Shown here piece after piece: positions 1 to 6,284 of a DNA stretch of 6,284 nt. The stretch is taken from assembly GCA_900554605.1 (NCBI GenBank), contig USHU01000066.1, positions 1-6,284 of the forward strand, written 5' to 3'. Under the pieces are notes generated by a model. The model made no database searches. It worked only from the letters and a program-made list of their open reading frames with translations, and had not been told where the DNA came from. Positions within the stretch are counted from its first letter, which is position 1, and each line of letters begins with the position of its first letter. The position numbers and the translations under genes were made by a program. This stretch comes from an uncultured Actinomyces sp. (GTDB lineage: Bacteria > Actinomycetota > Actinomycetes > Actinomycetales > Actinomycetaceae).

Positions 1-919
1 ATGCGTGAAGAGCACGCGATTGGCGGAAGCCAGGAATCAATGCTTCACCGGCATCGAGCATTTGCTGAACTTGGTCGGCAAGAATCGGAAGTTTATCCGG
101 ATCCTCAGCCTTAAGGTCCGTCGTACCAATGATGCACACCGGGTGAACCGGAACCAGGATATCGCCATCTGCAGGCCAGATACACCGGTTAATGACCGTC
201 TGAGAAAGGCGGTGATTCATTGCAATCATGATGCCTGCGCCGGGGACAACCTCAACGCCATGACAGTCAGCAAGAGCAGCGATCTGTCCTGCCCAAGGAC
301 CGCCGCAGTTCAAAACGAAAGAGCAATCGATACGGATGTCTTCACCGCTTCGTTCATCGCGGGCAAAAACCGCTTCAATGCGATCCTCCGATCGCTGAAT
401 TCCGGTTGCCCGCGTGTAGGTGAGGATCTCAGCACCATAGGCAATAGCGGAGCGAGCTGCGCCCCACGTCATACGCCAACCATCAACGGTTCCATCTTCA
501 ACCGCGAAGGCCCTCTTGAGGTGGGGGTCCAGTCGAGGTTCACGGCGCAGGGCCTCGGCGGGGGAAATCTCTTCGGCAGGAACGCGAGCCGCCCTAGCGC
601 GCTCGAGGAAGTGGTCGGCGTATTCCTCATCATCTGCGGATGTCGTGACGAAAAGGCCGCCTGTCCTTTCAACAGCATCGGCATTAATACGCGAGACAAT
701 TGCGTTCTCTTCAGCGCATTCAGTCGCAGATTCCGGGTCGGATGCGATATAGCGTCCACCGGAGTGGAGCAGGCCGTGGTAGCGACCTGAGGTTCCTTGA
801 GCCATATCGGCTCGGTCAAGAAGTATTGCGCGGAATCCGCGCATTGCCACATCGCGGACAACGCCGGCGCCGGTTGAGCCGCCGCCAATGACTACGACAT
901 CGGTCTCCATCGTCCTCAT
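1..919 (-). CDS. glpA: Anaerobic-type glycerol-3-phosphate dehydrogenase subunit A (GlpA-like), N-terminal part, cut by window edge
   Basis: FAD-dependent oxidation of sn-glycerol 3-phosphate to dihydroxyacetone phosphate, with electrons normally passed to a GlpB/GlpC membrane partner at the cytoplasmic face. I translated the minus strand by hand: 306 codons stay open to base 2, so the C-terminus lies outside the window (E. coli GlpA is about 540 residues). An N-terminal Rossmann FAD motif GGGSTGAG is at residues 12-19 and an acidic residue that may contact the ribose at D35. The GlpA/DAO signature HGLLHSGGRY is at 48-57, DGTVDGWR at 142-149, and a block with INRC, DILVP and IGTTD at about 245-270. 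These blocks match E. coli GlpA in order and spacing as I remember it. The start at 919 (MRTMETD) is preferred because GAGGAA (931-936) lies 11 nt upstream; the ATG at 910 would be 20 nt away. The partner subunits would be expected beyond the left edge. The aerobic paralogue GlpD is the main alternative, but the HGLLHSG and INRC blocks favour GlpA. Confidence 0.9.
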   Translation of the reverse strand, partial: MRTMETDVVVIGGGSTGAGVVRDVAMRGFRAILLDRADMAQGTSGRYHGLLHSGGRYIASDPESATECAEENAIVSRINADAVERTGGLFVTTSADDEEYADHFLERARAARVPAEEISPAEALRREPRLDPHLKRAFAVEDGTVDGWRMTWGAARSAIAYGAEILTYTRATGIQRSEDRIEAVFARDERSGEDIRIDCSFVLNCGGPWAGQIAALADCHGVEVVPGAGIMIAMNHRLSQTVINRCIWPADGDILVPVHPVCIIGTTDLKAEDPDKLPILADQVQQMLDAGEALIPGFRQSRALHA

Positions 920-930
920 AGCGTTCGTTG

Positions 931-936
931 TTCCTC
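931..936 (-). promoter_or_regulatory. Ribosome-binding site of glpA
   Basis: Reading the minus strand, GAGGAA lies 11 nt before the ATG at 919 and 20 nt before the in-frame ATG at 910. The spacing is slightly long but clearly favours the upstream start. It is the only purine-rich Shine-Dalgarno-like run near either start. Confidence 0.55.
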
Positions 937-943
937 AATTCTG

Positions 944-961
944 TTTGAGCTTATGTACCAC
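944..961. promoter_or_regulatory. Degenerate second copy of the 18-bp operator
   Basis: The stretch TTTGAGCTTATGTACCAC matches the perfect palindrome at 1008-1025 in 12 of 18 positions, 6 of 9 in each half. The two centres are 64 bp apart, close to six helical turns, which would put both sites on the same face of the DNA. It lies 25 bp upstream of the glpA start, where a bound repressor would block the promoter or early transcription. A match this good could occur by chance in a region of this size, so this is only suggestive. Confidence 0.35.
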
Positions 962-1007
962 TTAAATCATTACTCTTTTCGCGCCTCTGCACATCCGCCC
1001 ACACCGT

Positions 1008-1025
1008 TTTGCACATATGTGCAAA
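1008..1025. promoter_or_regulatory. Perfect 18-bp palindrome, probable transcription-factor operator
   Basis: The sequence TTTGCACATATGTGCAAA equals its own reverse complement over all 18 bases, with no spacer. It sits 89 bp upstream of the glpA ATG and 96 bp upstream of the pepO ATG. Symmetry of this length without a loop suits a dimeric DNA-binding protein rather than an RNA hairpin. The half-site TTTGCACAT does not fit the CRP/GlxR consensus (TGTGA...TCACA) or E. coli FNR. A sugar- or glycerol-phosphate-sensing repressor (DeoR/GlpR or SorC type) would make sense beside glpA, but that family assignment is inference. No regulator gene lies in the window to support it. Confidence 0.7.
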
Positions 1026-1120
1026 TAGGGGTGTTTACCATGTAATCATTCACAGGAAACTTAGGTATCCCTAAACATTAGGGGGTGCAATCGCACGTCC
1101 GAGCAACGTACAGTGTCCCT

Positions 1121-3085
1121 ATGACTGAGACCCTAAGCTACCGCCCTCAAGACGATTTCTACCGCTTCATCAACGGCCAATGGCTTGCCACCCACAAGAT
1201 TCCTGCAGATCGCCCGATGGACGGTATCTTCAACCAGCTCCACGATCAATCTGAGCTATGGGAAAAGGAGATTGCCGAGGATGCGAGCTTAGGCAAAATC
1301 CCAGGACACAATGCAGAATTAATCGCCCATCTCTACGGCACCTTCATGGACGAAGAAGCTGTCGAGACCGCAGGCTACTCCCCTATTGCAGGGAAGCTTG
1401 AGCGCCTGCGCAGCGTGAGTACACACCTCGAACTCGCGCGCTTAATGGGGACTTTCCGCTACGAAGGCATTGGGGGCCTCTTCGGCAGCTATGTCGGCAC
1501 CGATGCCCACAACTCCAGCAGGCACCAATTGGATATTTACCAAAGTGGTATTTCACTTCCCGACGAGGCCTACTACCGCGAGGAACAGCATCACGAAGTT
1601 CTCGAAGCGTGGGAGGCCTACGTCGCCAAGCTTTTTACTCTGGTCGGGTTCTCTGAAGAAGACGCCGTTTCTCACGCGCGAGCCGTTCGCGAGTTCGAAA
1701 CACGCGTAGCTTCCTTCCACCGCGATGCGGTGTCAAACCGTGATCCGCTCTTAGCCGACCACCCCATAACCTGGGATGAGTTGTGCCAAAACTATCCTTC
1801 GTTCCCTTGGAACCTGTGGGCGAAGGCCGCAAAGCTTCCCGTGGAAAAGGTTGAGACACTCAACGTGTCACATCCGGAGTTTTTCGAGGGCGCAACGCAG
1901 TTGTGGAAAAACGCCGATCTTGAAGTCCTCAAGATGTGGATGGAACACTCACTCATCGACGAGTACGCGTCCTTGCTCTCCGAAGACTTCGTCAATGCCT
2001 CCTTCGAGTTCCACGGACGAACTCTTTCAGGAACCCGGGAGCTGCGCCCTCGCTGGAAGCGCGGCCTTTCCTTGGTCTCTTCTCTCCTTGGCGAGGCCAT
2101 GGGTGAAATTTGGGTTTCCCGCCATTTCCCGCCCACCAATAAAGAGATCATGGATGGCCTTGTCCGCAGCCTTCTCGACGCTTATGAGCAGGCGCTCACC
2201 CACTGCGAGTGGATGGGCGAAGAAACCCGCGCTCAAGCTTTGAAGAAGCTCGGTACCTTTACCCCCAAGATCGGCTACCCCGACAAATGGCTTGACTATT
2301 CATCCTTGCACTTCGATTCAGACTCCTTGGTTGATACCGTCGAGGCAGCAACGCGCTTCCACGTCCAGCGTCGCTGGGATAAACTCGGCGGTCCCGTCGA
2401 TCGAAGCGAGTGGCACATGACGCCTCAGACCGTCAACGCCTACTACGACCCGACGATGAACGAAATCGTCTTCCCCGCTGCGATCTTGCAAGCACCATTC
2501 TTCGATCCAGATGCTGATGATGCCTCAAACTTCGGCGCTATCGGCGCAGTGATCGGACACGAAATCGGACACGGTTTTGACGATCAAGGTTCACGCTTTG
2601 ATGCGGAAGGCAACCTGGAGAATTGGTGGACCGAAGAGGATCGGGAACGTTTCGAGGAACGTACCAAGCGCCTCGTCGATCAATACGACGCGCTGACCCC
2701 ACGGGATCTCCAAGGGGAAGAACCCCCGCTCCATGTCAATGGAGCGCTCACCTTGGGCGAGAACATTGGTGACTTGGCGGGGCTTTCCATCGCGTGGCAG
2801 GCCTATGTTGCTCGCCTTGCACAGAAGGGGCTTACCCCACAATCGGCCCCTGAAATCGACGGACAAAGCGCAGCACAGCGCTTCTTCACCGCGTGGGCTC
2901 GGGGATGGAGGACGGCGATCCGCCGCGAGTACGCCAAACAGCTCCTGAGTATCGATCCTCATTCCCCCGCAGAATTCCGCTGCAATCAGATCGTTGCGAA
3001 TATGGACCCCTTCGCCGAGGCCTACGATGTGGCCCCTGGTGACACTCTGTGGATTGCCCCCGAAGAGCGCGTCCGTATCTGGTAG
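1121..3085 (+). CDS. pepO: M13-family zinc endopeptidase PepO (neprilysin-like), cytoplasmic
   Basis: A zinc metallo-endopeptidase of the neprilysin/PepO family that cuts short peptides. Numbered from the ATG at 1121 (654 residues, normal for bacterial PepO), the N-terminal M13 domain opens with the family-typical RPQDDFYRFINGQW near residue 8. The catalytic domain has the substrate-binding NAYYDP at 439-444, the zinc motif HEIGH at 480-484 (E481 the catalytic base), and ENIGD at 547-551, giving the third ligand E547 and supporting D551. H614 and R620 in the PHSPAEFR block match the conserved neprilysin histidine and arginine. The protein ends with the usual C-terminal Trp. All catalytic residues are present. 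No signal peptide or membrane segment is seen, so it should be cytoplasmic, like lactic-acid-bacterial PepO and unlike anchored eukaryotic members. An in-frame GTG at 1085 would add 12 residues lacking family character; neither start has a good Shine-Dalgarno sequence. Confidence 0.95.
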   Translation: MTETLSYRPQDDFYRFINGQWLATHKIPADRPMDGIFNQLHDQSELWEKEIAEDASLGKIPGHNAELIAHLYGTFMDEEAVETAGYSPIAGKLERLRSVSTHLELARLMGTFRYEGIGGLFGSYVGTDAHNSSRHQLDIYQSGISLPDEAYYREEQHHEVLEAWEAYVAKLFTLVGFSEEDAVSHARAVREFETRVASFHRDAVSNRDPLLADHPITWDELCQNYPSFPWNLWAKAAKLPVEKVETLNVSHPEFFEGATQLWKNADLEVLKMWMEHSLIDEYASLLSEDFVNASFEFHGRTLSGTRELRPRWKRGLSLVSSLLGEAMGEIWVSRHFPPTNKEIMDGLVRSLLDAYEQALTHCEWMGEETRAQALKKLGTFTPKIGYPDKWLDYSSLHFDSDSLVDTVEAATRFHVQRRWDKLGGPVDRSEWHMTPQTVNAYYDPTMNEIVFPAAILQAPFFDPDADDASNFGAIGAVIGHEIGHGFDDQGSRFDAEGNLENWWTEEDRERFEERTKRLVDQYDALTPRDLQGEEPPLHVNGALTLGENIGDLAGLSIAWQAYVARLAQKGLTPQSAPEIDGQSAAQRFFTAWARGWRTAIRREYAKQLLSIDPHSPAEFRCNQIVANMDPFAEAYDVAPGDTLWIAPEERVRIW

Positions 3086-3119
3086 CCACGACAACCAAGG
3101 TTTCAATTCGATACAACAA

Positions 3120-3159
3120 TTGCCCTTGTGGCGCGGCAAGGTTCGCGCCACAAGGGCAA
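3120..3159. terminator. Perfect 16-bp hairpin after pepO, probable terminator without a U-tract
   Basis: The left arm TTGCCCTTGTGGCGCG (3120-3135) pairs perfectly with 3144-3159 around an 8-nt loop. It starts 34 nt after the pepO stop and ends 69 nt before the pepN start. The plus strand carries no T-run after the stem (it continues AACATGTAAAAATT), so it is not a canonical intrinsic terminator. A strong U-less hairpin may still end or attenuate transcription, or protect the pepO mRNA 3' end. The length and the separate loop argue against a simple protein operator. Confidence 0.6.
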
Positions 3160-3216
3160 ACATGTAAAAATTAAGACGTTTACGCGCATCCGCGCGTCCT
3201 GATCGTCAACACAATC

Positions 3217-3222
3217 GGAAGG
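3217..3222 (+). promoter_or_regulatory. Ribosome-binding site of pepN
   Basis: GGAAGG lies 6 nt before the ATG at 3229 and continues into GTGA, giving a good match to the anti-Shine-Dalgarno sequence. It fixes the pepN start and contrasts with pepO, which lacks such a site. Confidence 0.75.
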
Positions 3223-3228
3223 TGAGCA

Positions 3229-5784
3229 ATGCCTGGCCTGAACCTGACGCGCGAGGAAGCCATCCAGCGCGCAGACGTGATCCGCGTAGATCACTATGAC
3301 GTCGAACTCGACCTCACGCGCGGAGACAAGGACTTCTTTTCGCGCACAACCGTGACATTCAGTGCAACCGAAGGAGAAACAACCTTCGCGGACTTGGTGT
3401 CGAACAATGTTCACTCGATCGTCCTCAATGGTGAGAGCTTGGATCCGTTCATCCACCAAGATCACCGCATTGCCCTTCCGCAACTTGCTGCACACAATAC
3501 CCTGACGGTCGAGGCTGACTGCCAGTACATGCACACCGGTGAGGGTCTCCACCGTTTCGTCGATCCGGCCGACTCACAGGCCTATTGCTACTCCCAGTTC
3601 GAAGTTCCGGACGCGCGTCGCGTATTCACCACTTTCGAACAGCCCGATCTGAAGGCAACCTTCACCTTTACGGTGACGGTACCCGCCGGATGGAAGGTCT
3701 TCTCAAACTCGGCGACTCCCGAACCCAAGATGAACGACTCCTCGTGGACCTACCGTTTCGAAGAGACCGAACGTGTCTCGACCTACATCACCGCGATTAT
3801 CGCCGGACCCTACCAGGGCGTGACCGACTCGCTGGTTTCCAGCGATGGTCGTACGATTCCTCTGGGTGTTTGGTGCCGCGCATCGCTGCTTGATTCTCTG
3901 GATTCCGATCGAATCTTGGATATCACACGCGCGGGATTCCCTTTCTTTGAGGATGCTTACGGTATTCCTTACCCCTTCAAGACCTACGACCAGATCTTCG
4001 TTCCCGAGTACAACGCTGGCGCAATGGAAAACGCAGGCTGCGTAACTTTCCGTGATCAGTACATCTTCCGTACTCGTCCGACAACCGCTGACCTTGAAGC
4101 TCGCGCGAATACGATCCTCCACGAGCTCGCTCACATGTGGTTTGGTGACTTGGTCACCATGAAGTGGTGGAATGACCTGTGGCTCAACGAATCCTTCGCT
4201 GAGTTCATGAGCCACTTGGCTCTTGCAGAGGCCACCGAATACACCGAAGGCTGGACCGGCTTCATGCTCCGCAAGGACTGGGGCATGAACCAGGATCAGC
4301 TTCCGACTACTCACCCGATCACCGCCGAGATCCGAGATCTTGCCGATGTTGAAGTGAACTTCGATGGCATTACCTATGCGAAGGGCGCCTCTGTCCTGCG
4401 TCAGCTGGTCACATACGTCGGTCGTGAGCATTTCTTTGCTGGCCTGCATGAGTACCTGACGAAGCATTCCTACTCGAACGCAACTCTGGCAGACCTCTTG
4501 GGCGAGCTGGAAAAGGCATCGGGTCGAGATCTCAAGCAGTGGTCGCGCGTGTGGCTTGAAGAAGCCGGCATCACCCTGCTACGCCCACAGATCGACGTCT
4601 ATGACAACGGCGCGATCACCCAGCTCAAGGTCATTCAGGAGCCTTTCTCCGAGGGTTCGTCACTGCGCCCCCACCGCCTCATTGTTTCGGGATACAGCCA
4701 GGCAGAGGATGGATCGATCGAGCGCGTCTTCAGCCAGGAGCTTGACGTTGATGGTTCCTCGACCGTTGTCTCCGAGGCAACTGGCATCGCACGCCCCGAC
4801 CTGATTCTGATTAACGATCAGGACTTGGCATATGCGAAGGTCCGTTTGGATGCGCAGTCTTTGGACTTTGCAATCCGCAACATCGCTCGCTTTGAGGATT
4901 CTTTGACGCGAGGCGTAATCTTGGCGTCAGCTTGGGATATGACCCGCGATGGCGAAATGCCTGCGCGCGATTACCTGATGCTCCTCCTTAGCGCCCTGCC
5001 CGCAGAGCGCAACGCAACCATGCTGCGGCTGTACCTGCGCCACCTCGACCAGGCACTCGAAACCTACGTTGCACCCGCGCGTCGTCGTGCACTGCAAGAG
5101 CGCGTCGCCTCGGCCCTGCTGATCATGGCGCGCACCGCCAGTGCCCACTCCGACGAGCAACAGCTCTTCGTCCGCGAGCTCGCGCACTGCGCAATTCTCC
5201 CCGAGCACTTTGAGGCAGTGCGCGGCCTGTACGAGGGCACCGAAACCCTCATGGGACTCGACCTCGACGTCGACCTGCGTTGGACACTGCTCACCGCGCT
5301 TGTCCGGGGTGGTTTTGCGGGCGAGGCTGAGATTGCAGCCCTTGAAGCGGAAGACGACACGATGACCGGCCATCAAAAGGCGGCGGCTGCGCGTGCCGCG
5401 GTCGGCGACGTTTCTGTCAAGCAGCAGGTCTGGGACGCGGTTCTTCGCGATCTGTCTATTCCCAATGACACCCGTTGGGCGATGGTCTCGGGCTTCTGGG
5501 CCCAGGCGCGAACGAACCCCGAAATGTACGTTCCTGTCGTTGCCGATTATTTCGATTCCCTCGAGCAGATCTGGAGAGACCACACCTTCCACATTGCTGA
5601 GGACATCGTCACTTTGATGTTCCCGAAGGCCCTCGCAGGCTACGTGGAAGGCCTTGATCTGGTTACGCAGGGAATGCGTTGGATTCAGTCGCACCATGAT
5701 GCGTCCGCAGCTTTGATTCGACTCCTGCGCGAGCAGATTTCAACGACCGAGCGCATGCTCGGCGCCCAGGCGGCTGACGCCTGA
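3229..5784 (+). CDS. pepN: Aminopeptidase N, M1 family, actinobacterial (S. lividans) type
   Basis: A zinc aminopeptidase that removes N-terminal residues from peptides in the cytoplasm, completing protein turnover and use of imported peptides. It has 851 residues, close to the roughly 850-860 usual for the Streptomyces lividans PepN type. The N-terminal beta domain contains YSQFEVPDARRVF (Q123 in the substrate-pocket position) and EQPD at 137-140. The exopeptidase motif GAMENAG is at 264-270, where E267 binds the free amino terminus. The zinc motif HELAH is at 298-302 with the third ligand E321 in NESFAEF, exactly the HExxH-(18)-E spacing of family M1. Y383 in GITYAKG is the transition-state tyrosine. 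From about residue 525 (LILINDQDLAYAKVR) the helical ERAP1-like C-terminal domain runs to the end. No signal peptide is seen. All catalytic residues are intact. It lies 143 bp downstream of pepO in the same direction but has its own ribosome-binding site and follows a hairpin, so independent transcription is plausible. Confidence 0.97.
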   Translation: MPGLNLTREEAIQRADVIRVDHYDVELDLTRGDKDFFSRTTVTFSATEGETTFADLVSNNVHSIVLNGESLDPFIHQDHRIALPQLAAHNTLTVEADCQYMHTGEGLHRFVDPADSQAYCYSQFEVPDARRVFTTFEQPDLKATFTFTVTVPAGWKVFSNSATPEPKMNDSSWTYRFEETERVSTYITAIIAGPYQGVTDSLVSSDGRTIPLGVWCRASLLDSLDSDRILDITRAGFPFFEDAYGIPYPFKTYDQIFVPEYNAGAMENAGCVTFRDQYIFRTRPTTADLEARANTILHELAHMWFGDLVTMKWWNDLWLNESFAEFMSHLALAEATEYTEGWTGFMLRKDWGMNQDQLPTTHPITAEIRDLADVEVNFDGITYAKGASVLRQLVTYVGREHFFAGLHEYLTKHSYSNATLADLLGELEKASGRDLKQWSRVWLEEAGITLLRPQIDVYDNGAITQLKVIQEPFSEGSSLRPHRLIVSGYSQAEDGSIERVFSQELDVDGSSTVVSEATGIARPDLILINDQDLAYAKVRLDAQSLDFAIRNIARFEDSLTRGVILASAWDMTRDGEMPARDYLMLLLSALPAERNATMLRLYLRHLDQALETYVAPARRRALQERVASALLIMARTASAHSDEQQLFVRELAHCAILPEHFEAVRGLYEGTETLMGLDLDVDLRWTLLTALVRGGFAGEAEIAALEAEDDTMTGHQKAAAARAAVGDVSVKQQVWDAVLRDLSIPNDTRWAMVSGFWAQARTNPEMYVPVVADYFDSLEQIWRDHTFHIAEDIVTLMFPKALAGYVEGLDLVTQGMRWIQSHHDASAALIRLLREQISTTERMLGAQAADA

Positions 5785-5799
5785 TACAGGATTCATCGG

Positions 5800-5833
5800 T
5801 TGGGGGCTGCCACTTCGGCAGCCCCCAATTTTT
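5800..5833 (+). terminator. Rho-independent terminator of pepN
   Basis: A perfect 12-bp GC-rich stem, TTGGGGGCTGCC (5800-5811) with GGCAGCCCCCAA (5817-5828), encloses the 5-nt loop ACTTC and is followed at once by TTTTT (5829-5833). It starts 16 nt after the pepN stop codon and faces the plus strand. On the minus strand the stem is not followed by a T-run, so it should not serve the convergent transporter gene equally well. Confidence 0.93.
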
Positions 5834-5883
5834 GTATTCACAGGCGACGACGACGCCAGCTCTTTGTTCGTGAAGTGAATCTA

Positions 5884-6284
5884 CTAGCCGACTACGGCAA
5901 GTTCATCATCGATTATTCCCGTTCCAGATCCGACGTAGGTTGTCACTCCCATGAGTAGGCCCGTGAACGCCATCGCCAACAAAGGAATAGTCTCACTTCC
6001 GAGGGATTGGAGAAGAATACCGAAACCGATAGGGCCAAGCGCAGCAATCACGTAGCCAATGGGTTGCACCAAAGCTGAAAGTTCGGCCGTCACAGCTGCG
6101 TCGCGAGACCGGGCAGGAATGAGGGCGATGATGAGGGGAAAGGTGAATCCCCCGATTGCCAAGAAGGACACCCAGATAAATGCGAAAGACCCGGGCACCA
6201 GCAACAAACCGATCCAGCCGACGAATGTCAGCAGACCGAAAATAATGGAAAGCCACGGGATATGCGCCCCCATGTGGTCAATCA
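5884..6284 (-). CDS. MFS transporter, CynX/NimT-like, C-terminal part, cut by window edge
   Basis: The reading frame is open to the right edge, so the 132 residues seen are the C-terminal third of a larger protein (family members are about 400 residues). The methionine codon at 6273-6271 is internal, because in-frame codons continue upstream of it. Four hydrophobic segments are visible: WLSIIFGLLTFVGWIGLLLV, a stretch centred on FLAIGGFTFPLIIALI, one running from ALVQPIGYVIAALGP into GFGILLQ, and LLAMAFTGLLMGVTTYV. They correspond to transmembrane helices 9-12 of a major facilitator. The loop PARSRDAAVTAELSAL, followed by QPIGYVIAALGP, resembles the CynX/NimT (COG2807) family, which includes cyanate and 2-nitroimidazole transporters. 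The substrate cannot be told from this part. The gene converges on pepN with 99 bp between the stop codons and has no clear terminator of its own. Confidence 0.85.
   Translation of the reverse strand, partial: IDHMGAHIPWLSIIFGLLTFVGWIGLLLVPGSFAFIWVSFLAIGGFTFPLIIALIPARSRDAAVTAELSALVQPIGYVIAALGPIGFGILLQSLGSETIPLLAMAFTGLLMGVTTYVGSGTGIIDDELAVVG

Larger units (their letters stand above)
920..1120. promoter_or_regulatory. Divergent intergenic control region between glpA and pepO
   Basis: The two genes are transcribed away from each other, so both promoters must lie here or just inside the genes. The stretch from about 944 to 1080 is visibly more AT-rich than the flanking coding sequence. It contains the 18-bp palindrome at 1008-1025, a degenerate copy at 944-961 and an isolated GCACAT half-site at 989-994. 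I could not find a convincing pair of -35 and -10 hexamers in either direction. Weak possibilities are TACATA (minus strand, 957-952) for glpA and TACAGT (1109-1114) for pepO. No other open reading frame with coding character was seen here. Confidence 0.6.

Noticed and set aside
5..790. A 261-codon plus-strand frame opposite glpA
   Set aside because: The minus strand carries unmistakable GlpA motifs over the same bases, while this frame has a low-complexity mixed composition and no recognisable domain.
1008..1025. Palindrome considered as a CRP/GlxR or FNR site
   Set aside because: It lacks the TGTGA...TCACA arms of CRP/GlxR and the TTGAT...ATCAA arms of FNR.
1034..1046. TTTACCATGTAAT region considered as a third operator copy or a promoter
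   Set aside because: It matches the 18-bp palindrome poorly, and no partner hexamer at 16-18 bp spacing completes a promoter.
1085..1120. GTG-initiated N-terminal extension of pepO
   Set aside because: The 12 extra residues lack family character and the GTG has only a G-run abutting it, not a spaced Shine-Dalgarno sequence. The possibility is kept as a finding.
2591..3163. A 190-codon open frame on the minus strand over the 3' end of pepO and the following hairpin
   Set aside because: It is antisense to the conserved catalytic domain of pepO and shows no recognisable domain; it reflects the codon bias of the real gene.
3703..4467. A 254-codon minus-strand frame within pepN, and a similar 256-codon one at 4927-5697
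   Set aside because: Both lie wholly opposite well-conserved aminopeptidase N sequence and lack any family motif; they are treated as shadows.
5841..5883. GGCG...CGCC mini-hairpin between pepN's terminator and the transporter stop
   Set aside because: A 4-bp stem is too short to call a terminator for the minus-strand gene.

Overview
This 6.3-kb window looks like an ordinary chromosomal segment from an actinobacterium with intermediate GC content, plausibly an Actinomycetaceae-type facultative anaerobe. The grounds are a Streptomyces-lividans-type aminopeptidase N, an actinobacterial-type cytoplasmic M13 peptidase and an anaerobic-type glycerol-3-phosphate dehydrogenase. The taxonomic placement is inferred from protein style and cannot be proved from the window.

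Layout. Bases 1-919 (minus) hold the N-terminal 306 residues of a GlpA-like FAD-dependent glycerol-3-phosphate dehydrogenase, cut by the left edge. Bases 920-1120 form a divergent intergenic region containing a perfect 18-bp palindrome (1008-1025) and a weaker look-alike 64 bp away (944-961). Bases 1121-3085 (plus) encode a complete M13 zinc endopeptidase (PepO). A perfect 16-bp inverted repeat (3120-3159) lies between pepO and the next gene. Bases 3229-5784 (plus) encode a complete M1 aminopeptidase N (PepN), followed by a textbook rho-independent terminator (5800-5833). Bases 5884-6284 (minus) hold the C-terminal third of a CynX/NimT-like MFS transporter, convergent with pepN and cut by the right edge.

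How the genes fit together. PepO (endopeptidase on oligopeptides) and PepN (removes N-terminal residues) both lack export signals and would act one after the other in cytoplasmic peptide turnover. They are adjacent and co-directional, but the hairpin between them and pepN's own ribosome-binding site suggest separate or only partly coupled expression. GlpA belongs to glycerol/glycerophosphodiester catabolism and shares only the divergent control region with pepO. No mobile element, CRISPR array, RNA gene or defence-like module was seen, and I found no undescribed system. The most interesting signal is the palindromic operator pair between glpA and pepO.
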